From contig NW_019091416.1 in NCBI RefSeq assembly GCF_001949145.1, forward strand, positions 590,021-654,020: DNA of 64,000 nt. The letters are read 5' to 3'. Shown one piece after another: positions 38,601 to 46,123 of this stretch. Under the pieces are notes generated by a model that made no database searches, had not been told where the DNA came from, and saw only the letters and a program-made list of their open reading frames with translations. Position numbers and translations under genes: made by a program. The stretch's first letter is position 1. Every line of letters begins with the position of its first letter. The stretch is from Acanthaster planci (Eukaryota; Echinodermata; Asteroidea; Valvatida; Acanthasteridae).

Positions 38601-41323
38601 GCTTCTTTACACGTATCTGCAGTGTGTTGGTTAGTTTTTTTGTTGCAGAACCTAAAACAGTGCACTTAAAAAACTCTGCATACACAGTTTTTTGACCCCA
38701 AATCTCAGATAACAAATCATTCTTTCAGAGTTTTATAATTGGCTCCTTGACAGGTGTTTACTGTTTTTGTAAACATGCTTTAGATCAACAGAGTGTATGT
38801 CATCTTTGACCAACCCGTGGCTGTCTCCATGATTAAAGTCTGGAACTACAGTAAAACACCTCCGAGGGGTGTCAAGGAGTTTGGGGTAAGTTCTGAAATA
38901 AAAATGGAGCTCAGAAGAATGGTTGAAACTTGTGTGTTTATCTGAATATAAAAGGGCATTGTTTTTTCGACCAGCTTTGCAAGTTTGCTGCCCTGGAGAA
39001 TATTGGGAGTCCCAACCATTGATATATTATTCTCCTTTTGATAAATTGGAACAGACGAAGAAGATTCAAACTTTGGGTGAATGAGAATGACAGGATTGTT
39101 TGAGATAACAAGCTTGAGTCACTGTGCATGTTAATCCAATTTTAAACAAAAACGAGACCTCCTTTTGAGAATTGTTGCTGTCTTGTCATTTTGTTTTTTA
39201 AACAGCTTCTGGTCGACGACCTTCTGGTCTACAATGGCATCCTGGGTCAGGTCACGGCAGGAGCTCGGGGCATCCTGCCGACCCTTGACCTCCCCACACC
39301 TTACCACACCATCCTCTTCACAGAGAATGAGCAACTCCGGCACAAGGAGCGGCACACCATCATCCGGTAAGATGCGCCTCCTCGTCTTCGTCCTTCTCCT
39401 CTTCCTGTTACATCATGTCATCTGGTGCAGTTTTTTGCTGCTCGATTGATTTGGCCAAAATATTAATTATGATAGAATTTCATTATCTTGAATGATGAGG
39501 AGTGCTGGAAAGTTGGGGGCATACTCCAACAGGACACTTCCTGCAAGGCTTGCACTTGTTCAGAATTTGTGGTATTGCCTGACCAATAGTGGAATGGAAA
39601 AAACTCTAACTATCAGGGCGTGTTTGCATTAATACGGAATGCCTTCTCCGCATCCCTATTTATTCTTCTATTTGTGGAGATTTTTGTATGTAGGTCATGC
39701 ATTTCTATAAGTTGTTGCAGGCTTGGGAACTGCTATGTTTCTTTTCCAAGCAATAAATGTTCTGTTTTTGTCAAATATGTTTCAGTTTAAATTTCCATGT
39801 GCTCTGTTCCTGTGCGACATGCGCATGAAATGCCAGCTGACGAAGAAAAAAATGACCAACAAATGTGGACTATGTAACCTTTTCTCCAGCGGTGCATTTC
39901 CAATATCGCTTTCCTTGCATGTAATATCACATTAATTTGATTGATTTTTCTTTCTCTCCTTTCATCTCTCACTTTTTTTTCTCCGATATTTTTTCCTTAA
40001 TTTAATGCACTCTTGCCGTCCATATTCCCCTGTTGGCCATGCTCACCCTTTACACATGACCCCTCGTTGTCTAACTCTTCCATGTTCTTCCATCATTCTC
40101 TCTCCATGCTCATTTTGTCCATCCCTTCGGATACGTCATCTTCCCCCTTCCCGTACCATCCCCCCCCCGCCCATACAGTAACAGTCCCCATGACCAGGAC
40201 GTTAAGATGACCAATGATTACACAGTGATGGCCAGCCATAGCCATTCCAAGAAGCAAACCAACCGGCCGGCAGACCCAGGTAGGGATGCTCAGTGCAGCC
40301 AGGTTCAATCCCCTTCCCTTATGTGGTAGGTTCGAATCCCACCGTAGGCATCACACATATCAACTGAGGACTCTACTAACTAGGGGAAAAGTTTTGAATT
40401 GGTATTTTCCCACTTAACCTTTGGATCAGGCTCAAGTTCTGTGTATATATAAGGTTTTTGGTCCCACCTGGCTGCTAAGGGGTTTCACTGAGGTAATGCT
40501 GCTTTTTTTACCTTCTCTTGTGTACTTGATTCGAATTCTCCCTAGTCATAAAGTAACTGGGATTTGGAGTCCTCTTGTTAAGGATTGGGAGATTTACATT
40601 AAGGATGTAGTGCTTGTCTTTTTTCATGTCTTTTCTTGGTTTGAATCTTACTCAAGCTCACATGCTAAACTGGTTGTGTCTCATTTGATAATGGCTGAAA
40701 TCTTACCCAGGTCCTTGTATGTATAAATGGATAAAATGGAAAGTATAAATGGAAAGCTGAGAAAAAGCACCGTGGTGCTTCCTCATTTCTGTGACGTTTT
40801 GAGTTTGGAATAACATTTTACACAAGAATAAGTTACAAGGTCAGCACAGCACAATAAGGCCTATCTTGAAGTCCTTTAATCAAATAAAGATGACATCGCT
40901 TGTTAACATGTCAGTTTTGAAAGTCATTTGACCTCTTCTTGATCACTGTACCATTTGGCATATTGAAATCCAACGGCCTACGTTGTTTGAATTCCTGTCC
41001 AATTTTAGCCAATTCTACGACCCCACAGTTAAATTTGTAATGAACAGTTGGCCTTGTTGGTTGAATCAAGAGCAACAGAGCTGTTGAGGACTACATTGTA
41101 CATCCCACAAATTGCCAAAACATCCCATGATGATATCGCTGCTTGATGCCATGGCAACCAAACAACTGTTGGTTCCTTGCAAAAATTCCGAGCAGGAGTC
41201 CAGTCAAATCTTGCTGGTGAATTCCAAACCATAAAAGACAAGTTGCTGTGTCTCTTTCTTGCAGCTTTGCGGCCCAAAACCAGCGTGCACGGCCACGGTG
41301 GGACGTCAACAAGAAGAAGGTAG
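11612..41323 (+). CDS. KATNIP: KATNIP (katanin-interacting protein, KIAA0556), about 40 coding exons
   Basis: The model sums to 5,475 nt = 1,824 aa and stop, against about 1,600 aa in human. All 39 junctions are GT-AG and phase-compatible. Exon coordinates are given in the sub-entries. Family hallmarks are the N-terminal [16 protein letters not shown] and [10 protein letters not shown], and four repeats of a [14 protein letters not shown] module, each paired with HMWLxP, IRIWNYNK and a D-G strand segment. The module resembles a jelly-roll, galactose-binding-like fold (inference). The known human protein sits at the ciliary base, binds microtubules and katanin, and is mutated in a Joubert ciliopathy. 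Acidic linkers separate the modules. The first exon (7 coding nt) is the weakest part. The N gap lies in the intron after 33006; the flanking exons are both phase 0, so nothing need be missing. The stop is at 41321. Confidence 0.95.
12459..14961 (+). CDS. KATNIP: KATNIP N-terminal exons (12459-12520, 13132-13202, 14077-14243, 14846-14961)
   Basis: Four exons carry the conserved N-terminus. The first gives [19 protein letters not shown]. The second gives [15 protein letters not shown], which runs into [26 protein letters not shown] and a basic Ser/Pro/Lys stretch. The fourth gives an acidic-basic linker ending VQRKNWLQ. Acceptors are good except the one at 14845 (TTGCGGTGCAG), which has a weak pyrimidine tract but is the only one that keeps the frame open. 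The LKAKDD and YVNGAN blocks match the vertebrate protein well and fix the identity. Confidence 0.88.
15660..20336 (+). CDS. KATNIP: KATNIP acidic linker exons (15660-15723, 16119-16267, 16632-16808, 17420-17476, 19191-19392, 19705-19735, 19914-20032, 20164-20336)
   Basis: Eight exons encode a low-complexity linker. It contains [13 protein letters not shown], strongly acidic runs ([29 protein letters not shown]), then [20 protein letters not shown], a second acidic exon, and a basic segment ([16 protein letters not shown]). Reading frame and phases hold throughout. The 31-nt exon 19705-19735 is unusually short. The acceptor of 19191-19392 is uncertain: a start at 19140 (CTCTTGAG|AAGG) is also in phase, has a better pyrimidine tract and would add 17 residues. 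The exon at 15660 must use the third of three nearby donors (AGAG|GTCAGT) to stay in frame. Confidence 0.8.
18701..18759. repeat. Perfect 18-bp-arm hairpin with CCCTAA/TTAGGG ends
   Basis: TTAACCCTAACAGTCCTC at 18701-18718 is matched exactly by its reverse complement at 18742-18759, with a 23-nt loop. It sits in the KATNIP intron between 17476 and 19191. It may be a small inverted-repeat element; the function is unknown. Confidence 0.7.
20410..20597. repeat. Complex minisatellite in a KATNIP intron
   Basis: Three repeats start CCCAATTGGGAATCTGTCAG or CCCATTTGGGAATCTGTCAG. The unit is compound: a roughly 35-bp core with an optional segment containing TTCACAA and GGGTAAATT or GAGTAAATT. It lies between the exons at 20164-20336 and 20840-21027. 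Confidence 0.75.
20840..22187 (+). CDS. KATNIP: KATNIP linker exons (20840-21027, 21992-22187)
   Basis: The first exon encodes a Ser/Thr/Pro-rich stretch and then a helical [17 protein letters not shown]. The second encodes [16 protein letters not shown] followed by an unstructured Thr/Pro/Asp region. The second exon must run past an internal AGG|GTAGGG site to the donor GCAAAG|GTGCAC for phase to hold. The intron between them carries an AATTCC-ended MITE (21135-21394). Confidence 0.85.
21135..21394. mobile_element. AATTCC-ended MITE, copy 1
   Basis: The left end CATATGGGTAATTCCAGAAA is the inverse of the right end (TTTTGGAATTACCCATATG). Terminal inverted repeats of roughly 25 bp flank about 210 bp of AT-rich, ORF-free sequence. 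A related copy with the same ends and interior words (GAATTAATGCAAATT, GATTTTGTAAG) lies at 42943-43153. Confidence 0.8.
22737..24765 (+). CDS. KATNIP: KATNIP module 1 (exons 22737-23000, 23781-23921, 24197-24765)
   Basis: The first of four repeated modules. It contains [19 protein letters not shown] and [15 protein letters not shown], then [14 protein letters not shown], then [16 protein letters not shown]. It is the most divergent copy: NWGH replaces TWGD and the HMWLAP motif is replaced by MWSCAY. The third exon (569 nt) is the largest of the gene and continues into a long hydrophilic linker. Donors are AAG|GTGAGA, AAA|GTAAGT and TTTGA|GTGAGT. Confidence 0.92.
23191..23320. repeat. CAAGTCC-family dispersed repeat, copy 1
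   Basis: It contains AATCCCTGCAAGTCCATCAC, AAGTCCATTACAAGTAATCC and GAGTCACAAGCT. The same ordered words recur at 27721 and 61531, which indicates a dispersed repeat of about 130-200 bp. There is no ORF, and the family is not recognised. Confidence 0.6.
24933..29658 (+). CDS. KATNIP: KATNIP linker exons (24933-25064, 25955-26005, 28063-28115, 28518-28601, 29188-29406, 29589-29658)
   Basis: Six exons form the linker between modules 1 and 2. The 51-nt exon at 25955 and the 53-nt exon at 28063 encode similar short peptides ([11 protein letters not shown] and [13 protein letters not shown]). The 51-nt exon has the same phase at both ends, so it can be skipped without a frameshift. The later exons are acidic ([15 protein letters not shown]) and then Arg/Glu-rich ([20 protein letters not shown]), ending [20 protein letters not shown]. 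Introns in this stretch hold a foldback element (26188), a CAAGTCC-family repeat (27721) and a 245-bp inverted-repeat element (28806). Confidence 0.82.
26188..26360. mobile_element. Foldback MITE-like element, copy 2
   Basis: The same family as 233-403. Left arm words are TACGGG, TTCACAATAGTGGGCCTTC and AAGAGTTTG. Right arm words are CACTCTTGGAGG and TACTATTGTGAAACGC. The centre carries the paired GGCCAATCACAA and TTGTGATTAGCCAA. It lies in a KATNIP intron. Confidence 0.75.
27721..27935. repeat. CAAGTCC-family dispersed repeat, copy 2, with a 24-bp tandem tail
   Basis: It begins AAGTCCATCACAAGTCCCTG and contains CCAAGTCACAGGCTGTTCAA. From 27841 to about 27911 it carries three tandem copies of a 24-bp unit of the form GGGCTTGTAACTGGACTCC with small variations. 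It is intronic. Confidence 0.65.
28806..29049. mobile_element. Inverted-repeat element of about 245 bp
   Basis: The left arm (TTTTCCAATACTTAACTTC, CTCCGTCTCAGGCTTCG) is the near-exact inverse of the right arm (GAAGCCTGAGACGGAGCCG, AGTTGAGTATTGGAAAACG). Arms are about 45 bp at roughly 85 percent identity by eye. This is the architecture of a MITE. It lies between two KATNIP exons. Confidence 0.75.
30342..31918 (+). CDS. KATNIP: KATNIP module 2 (exons 30342-30483, 30988-31185, 31465-31559, 31876-31918)
   Basis: The exons carry [19 protein letters not shown], then [20 protein letters not shown] with [18 protein letters not shown], then [20 protein letters not shown] and a 43-nt exon ([14 protein letters not shown]). 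The core intron falls between IRIW and NYNK, unlike modules 1, 3 and 4. The motif order matches a complete module. Confidence 0.94.
32866..34144 (+). CDS. KATNIP: KATNIP linker exons (32866-33006, 33919-34144)
   Basis: The first exon encodes [20 protein letters not shown] and an acidic tail. The second encodes [20 protein letters not shown] and a Pro/Gly/Asp-rich stretch. Both flank the assembly gap and are phase 0 at that junction. The second exon is modelled to end at AGAT|GTATGT, which joins directly to module 3. In-phase alternatives (GAT|GTGGTA or GTG|GTATTC) would need an extra 7-nt microexon at 34737-34743. Confidence 0.8.
33066..33290. repeat. SINE-like fragment abutting the gap
   Basis: The words TTTGGCAAGACACTTTACTA and ACAACCGCCTCGTCC resemble the 3' body of tRNA-derived SINEs common in marine invertebrates. 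The element runs into the N block, so its end and any tail are not visible. The family is recalled by eye only. Confidence 0.4.
33291..33670. other. Assembly gap (380 N)
   Basis: Unknown sequence inside a KATNIP intron. Flanking exon phases agree (0/0), so no coding exon has to be missing, although a symmetric one could be. A repeat at its left edge may explain the break. Open frames reported across it are artefacts. Confidence 0.98.
34786..36084 (+). CDS. KATNIP: KATNIP module 3 (exons 34786-34963, 35362-35527, 35900-36084)
   Basis: It contains [20 protein letters not shown], then [20 protein letters not shown] joined across an intron to [20 protein letters not shown], then [16 protein letters not shown], then [19 protein letters not shown] and a conserved [15 protein letters not shown] block. 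Splice sites are strong, including a poly-T tract before 35900. An exon-like stretch at 35114-35160, in the intron before the second exon, looks like a relic (see findings). Confidence 0.95.
36452..41323 (+). CDS. KATNIP: KATNIP module 4 and C-terminus (exons 36452-36516, 37298-37408, 37829-37968, 38784-38885, 39206-39366, 40179-40279, 41265-41323)
   Basis: The best-conserved part of the protein. MPCG at the end of the first exon joins [19 protein letters not shown] when the acceptor CCTGTTCAG|TTGTTTTCC is used. The nearer TTTTCCAG site would break the frame. Next come [65 protein letters not shown] and [20 protein letters not shown]. The last exon encodes [18 protein letters not shown] and the stop. 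The 37298 exon ends only 22 bp before a long CCCAA repeat. Confidence 0.94.
37431..37590. repeat. CCCAA/CCCAAA minisatellite
   Basis: About 160 bp of imperfect AACCC repeats on the plus strand. They are pure enough to give long repetitive ORFs on both strands (Pro/Thr/Gln-rich on plus, Gly/Leu/Trp/Val-rich on minus), none of which is a gene. It begins 22 bp after the donor at 37408. Confidence 0.9.
38258..38376. mobile_element. 119-bp palindromic element, copy B
   Basis: The ends are GGCTGCATCCGAA and TTTTGGACACGGCC, with inner complementary arms (AGAGCTAGGTCTAGGTCT against AGACCTAGCCGTAGCTCT). Same length and ends as 5142-5260. It is intronic in KATNIP. Confidence 0.55.
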
Positions 41324-42942
41324 CAGAGGTGGAAGGCTGAGGTTAACATGGGGCTGAGGAGGGGTGATTTCACCTCAGAAATGAGACAGGGTTTAGTTCA
41401 AATACTGCTCCAGAAACCTGGTACTGGCCTTGATAGCAAAGCTTGCTCCTTGCACACCGTGGTATCTGATGGTTATTTCTGAGTCTGTGTACTTGTTACT
41501 GCCTAGAAATCTTTGTACAGTGCTTACTATCCAATGTATTCAGCAGCTGACCCGTGCAAATTTGATATTTGTCATAAATTTTAGTCACATAATCCCCATC
41601 AGGAGAGTGCCGTTGAATATTTGAACGGTAATTCAAGTGAGATGGGAAATGTGTCATGCCTGGTATTTGATGAATCAGAGACATTATTATGTAACTCTTC
41701 AGTAAATTATTTGAGGCTGATAACGTCACAGGAAATCATACGAAAACAATGTAAACACTTTTTCGCTCTCCAAACAGCGATTCTCCGATTTTGTATTCAT
41801 ATTCCTGCTGAGTATTGTATATTGTTCTTGTATATAATTGTAGATATATACTGTGCACATAGTTATAAATTGAATGAATTGAAATCAAAACTCAGTATTT
41901 ATATTAAATTATACCCTTGTGGATGTTATGTTTAGAAGTTTTTTGGGCGGAGAGATATTTGTGTATCATTTTTTAAATTGGACAGATGGAGTAGAGAGAG
42001 TAGTCAGAAGGGAGAGGGGTTCAGAAACCAGACTTACTTGTACGAGTACTATTCGCCTGATTTGTACTGTGTGTTTGAGTGTGTACTACCAGAAATGACT
42101 TTCAAGAATTTTTAATGAGTTGTTGACAAGTTGCTTCTTTTCACTGGATTACATCCTGTGAATGTTCGCGATTGAAACGTTTTTTACTGGATGTTGCCAG
42201 AGCAGAAATTGAATAGGCCTCATAGAATACAAAAAATTGGAGGAGCCAGAACTGTGCAGTGCCGTGTCTACATTCCTGATGCATGTCAGGGACACGGCAA
42301 GTTTGATAACAACACATTTTGTGCCTTTACAGTTTCCAATTACACTGAGAGGAATTTTTTTTCTGTCAAGGTCCACTTTCACAGAGCGCTCACCCAAATT
42401 TGCTGAGAAAAAAAAAGAAATTGCTGATGTGAAACAGTTGGTAAGCCAAAATGTCATGTATTTTGCCTGTGACTGATTTTGAGAAGAATTTTGAGAAGAC
42501 TAGAAATTTGCCAATCAGTGTTTGCAAGCAGCTTCCTGGAAGTAGCATCCAGCCAAAGGTCTGATTTCAGGAAGCTGCTTGGTAGCTAAACATTGCCACT
42601 CAAGTATTACTGCACAGTACGAGGCAAAAAAATTGGTCTAGAACTGGTTATGCGCAGTCAATAATGACGAAAGTTGCACAGGAAACCTGTTCTTTGATAA
42701 GCTCAGTTTCTGGTAGAATGTGTGTATTCAGTAGCTGAACAGACTGGCCAACTGTCACTACTTACACATCCCTACTGCCAAAGAGTGAGCCTGCCCTCTC
42801 AGAAAGCTTGAATATTTTGAAATACTACATTTGGGTGAAATCATTGAAATGTTTGTGCGGCAGTGAATATAATTGAATTAAATTGGGTATGTTTATGTTA
42901 ATAGTTGAAATGTAAAAAGAAATAGCTTAGCCAAAATGTATT

Positions 42943-43153
42943 GGGGTAATTCCAGAAATTAGGGGTTATTTTTTTTTGTATCCCTGTCGTATCTGATGTA
43001 CGATTTTGTAAGTTCAAAACAATTTCCAAGAGTGATGAATTAATGCAAATTGCCTGCCAGACAAATAGTAATAGTTTACAAATAACAAAGGTCAGATGTA
43101 ACCGGGACACAAAAATCTCACACTTATGGACCCCTAATTTCTGGAATTACCCA
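42943..43153. mobile_element. AATTCC-ended MITE, copy 2
   Basis: The ends are GGGGTAATTCCAGAAATTAG and CCCCTAATTTCTGGAATTACCC. Internal words are shared with the copy at 21135 (TCCCTGTC, GATTTTGTAAG, GAATTAATGCAAATT). It may lie within the KATNIP 3' UTR. Confidence 0.8.
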
Positions 43154-43810
43154 TTGAACAAACTATTGAGAGAAAACCAAATTGTTAACAAATTTGATGG
43201 TATTAATTAGTAGTTAAGCACCCTCAGGGTCATTGAAATAACTATTCTATTGTAATATCTTTAAGAACAAAGAGAAGATAGTGCCTTTGTCATGTGTTGT
43301 GTTCTGGCTTTTATGCAGTACTATTTATGTTGATTTGTTAATTTGCTGAGACAAATTACTAGTTTTGCTGTGCCATGAAGACGTCCACTTATTCATTTGG
43401 TGATTACTTAAGAGAGATCAAATGACAGGAGCTTGTCAAAGAGTCTTGGGCAATTGTGGCTCCTGCATTTACATATGAAGCAAGATATGAGACGGAGAGA
43501 ACCCCTCCCCGCTTTGTGTTGGTCATTTTTTCACTGGAATCTGAGGAATTCTTTTCAGACATGGGGGGGTGTTAGGTAACAATAGTCTAGTGTTTGTATA
43601 GCGATTGGACATGTTGGGGGGTACCCCTCGGTCTCATTTCTGGCTGGATATATGCATTTGACTTCTGAAATGCACTCACTGTGAAGATGGACTATTCCTA
43701 TCTAAACAATGCTATTCACGTACTGAATTTATGTGCTATTGTTTCAATGAAGTGGAGTCCTTGTTGGAAATCAAATTTGTGTTTTGGTTCCCATCTCAAA
43801 CTTATATGTG

Positions 43811-43816
43811 AATAAA
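43811..43816 (+). promoter_or_regulatory. Possible KATNIP polyadenylation signal AATAAA
   Basis: The first AATAAA I can find downstream of the KATNIP stop. It would give a 3' UTR of about 2.5 kb. Earlier ATTAAA variants (about 41902 and 42878) are alternatives. Confidence 0.3.
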
Positions 43817-44534
43817 TTAAAAATATATCCAAAAAATATCAAAAATGAATGATCCATCAGCCTGCAGTCCTTCACACAGAAAGATAACCGCAAAACTGAC
43901 ACTACAACACGTTAACAAGATTTAAGAAAAAACAACTCAGACGTTTTCATAACTGGGAATAATTTTAATTCTAACAACTCAAACAGAATTATTACATGTA
44001 TTTGTGAAAGTACAGACACAACTTCATAAGGATGGATTGCATTTGAGACGAAAATATAAAGAGTCCAGAATGACCATGAATTCCAGTTAGTTTTAAATCA
44101 TTCCAACAATATTACTCTTTGATATGTTAGAGGAATGAAGCGACAGTGACTTGGGTTTTGTACAATGATATCAAAACCATCTTTAAGCACACTGCAAGAT
44201 AAAAGGGTTTGTGGAAAAAGTAGTTCATATGTCCTTTGGTTCAAAGCTCTCTGCCTACGCACACGTCTCTGTCGAGGTTCGAAAAAACTTCAATGACATG
44301 CAATTGGGTTCCTTTTCTGAACATGCCTGAAGGGGCTAATGTGATTTGGTGTGCAATAGATGCACAGTACATGAAAAACATACCATGCAGTACGCCTGTT
44401 GTGACTGACTGATTAAAATGAGTTAATGTTTTTCCCAGAATTGTCGTTTATGTATGTTTCTGCATCACATTCACACTTCTAGTATCATACAATCTGTTTC
44501 AATAACTAAATGATCAAATCCATTTTCGAATGCC

Positions 44535-44644
44535 AACACAGGTGCGAAGGTAACCGCAATGTTCCTACATGTGTGGAATTGCCAAACTTAACACAGGTGC
44601 GAAGGTAACCGCAATGTTCCTACATGTGTGGAATTGCCAAACTT
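44535..44644. repeat. Perfect tandem duplication, 2 x 55 bp
   Basis: AACACAGGTGCGAAGGTAAC and the following 35 bases are repeated exactly at 44590. The identity of the two copies suggests either a recent event or an assembly artefact. It is probably in the 3' flank of COX6B. Confidence 0.9.
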
Positions 44645-45042
44645 TGGAATTGATGACGACAGTCAAGAGCAGACTTTGCTGAGCTCGGCAGGCAAACTGG
44701 CTCCCCTTTTTGTATTAACTGTAAAGACTGTTCTGCCTCTGTGTAAAAATCACTCAATCCCTCTGCAAGGCTTCTGACAATTTCATGGAGTTGCAGAGCA
44801 CAACTTGCTGGGCAAAACAAAGTAACAAGCCAAATTGATCGTACTGCTTGTGTCGGATTTCAAACCAATTTCTGCTCAACAGAGAAATTCCCTTAGCAAT
44901 ATTTTTCTGCTATCCAGCTCCATAAAATTTGGCCCCGTGCAGATCTAAAACATCTGTCTTTTCTTAAAATAAGATAACGTTTCCTAATGTGATGGCATCT
45001 CAGCGCTGTTACCCCCTAAGCACTCAAAGACAGGCCCCGTCA

Positions 45043-46107
45043 TCAAATCTTGGAGGGCCAAGTCCCGTTCTCTCGTTGATCGTCCCAATTCTCAACCTAA
45101 AGGTAGACAAAAACAAATGGTTAATAAAAGACACTGAACAAAAATTAACATTTGATTCATTTCAAGGTAAAAAAAATGTTATCAGACCCCAATATAATGC
45201 TGGCCACAAATTTCAAAACTGAGTGATACGCTATGACTTGTCTATTACATCTACTGGGGTCACCCCCCCCCACACACACACATCCACACACAAATTTGGC
45301 CCAAATGTAAAGCAAAAATATCAAGGTTTTTGATTAGCACAATTGAGCTGTTTCCCCGAAAATCTCCCCAGTGCCTTAAAGACATTATGGCAAATCAAAC
45401 AACCTGATCTTAAGACAAACTGCACGAAAATAATCAAAGCCAAGTGACTTGACTTCAGGGAAACATCGTCTCATTTGCCAAGCCAGATGGCAACCACTCT
45501 AGCGCGACGTCACACAAGAAATCAATCAGGCTTCAATGTTATTTTCAAGTAGTTCAATGTTATTTTCATAGGGAACATCAACCCGGCTGGCAAGTACCGG
45601 GGCTACTTTAGTGAGCACAGCAAAATCATGGCACTGTCTGCTCCACACGGGAATATAAGATGGTATTGTCACAGAAGAAGGCCATCCCTCTGGTGGGGGT
45701 AACTCCACAGCGAATGCACAGCTCCATGCACCTTGGCATGGGACATTCTGAACATGCCAGCAAATGTCTTGGAAATGTAAGGCGTTCACACCTTTACCCT
45801 GCGCCTATTTGAAATCTTCCCACCAGCCTCTAGGTTCTTTGCCAGTCTGAGGGGCACTTTGGGACAGAACCAGGCAACAATCTATCCAGGACTACGCATA
45901 ACTCACCCAGGCGAATGGACACATGGACTTGTACACCTTCTTGAACCATTCACATGGTTCATAGTCTTCTCCCTTGAGCTTCAAGCATCGGTGATAGTCG
46001 TAGTAGTTCTGCCAACAGTTCTTGGTCTGGTTGGTGTTTGGGAAGCGGGCATCAAAGGGAGCCGTCGTGTAGTTCTCTAAAGCTGTTTTGACGTGATCGT
46101 CACCCAT
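45043..46107 (-). CDS. COX6B1: Cytochrome c oxidase subunit 6B, two coding exons
   Basis: Minus-strand coding exons are 45907-46107 (67 codons) and 45043-45096 (17 codons plus stop), giving 84 aa; the human protein is 86 aa. The donor is GCCTGG|GTGAGT and the acceptor CTACCTTTAG|GTTGAG, both phase 0. The twin cysteine motifs are intact: C-x9-C ([11 protein letters not shown]) and C-x10-C ([12 protein letters not shown]). These form the disulfides of the intermembrane-space helical hairpin. [18 protein letters not shown] and the ending [14 protein letters not shown] match the family. The protein sits on the intermembrane-space face of complex IV. The acceptor TTTACAG|AAATCC at 46123, just before the ATG, shows that a further 5' UTR exon lies upstream (higher coordinates). 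Confidence 0.96.
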
Positions 46108-46123
46108 GGTGCTGACTGGATTT

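Larger units (their letters stand above)
41324..45042. other. Convergent 3' region between KATNIP and COX6B
   Basis: It contains the 3' UTRs of both genes, a MITE (42943-43153) and a 55-bp tandem duplication (44535-44644). No additional exon is supported. Confidence 0.6.

Noticed and set aside
40325-40360. tRNA-like B box (GGTTCGAATCCCACC)
   Set aside because: No matching 5' acceptor strand or A box at the right distance, and the T stem has a mismatch. Possibly a SINE fragment, not a tRNA gene.
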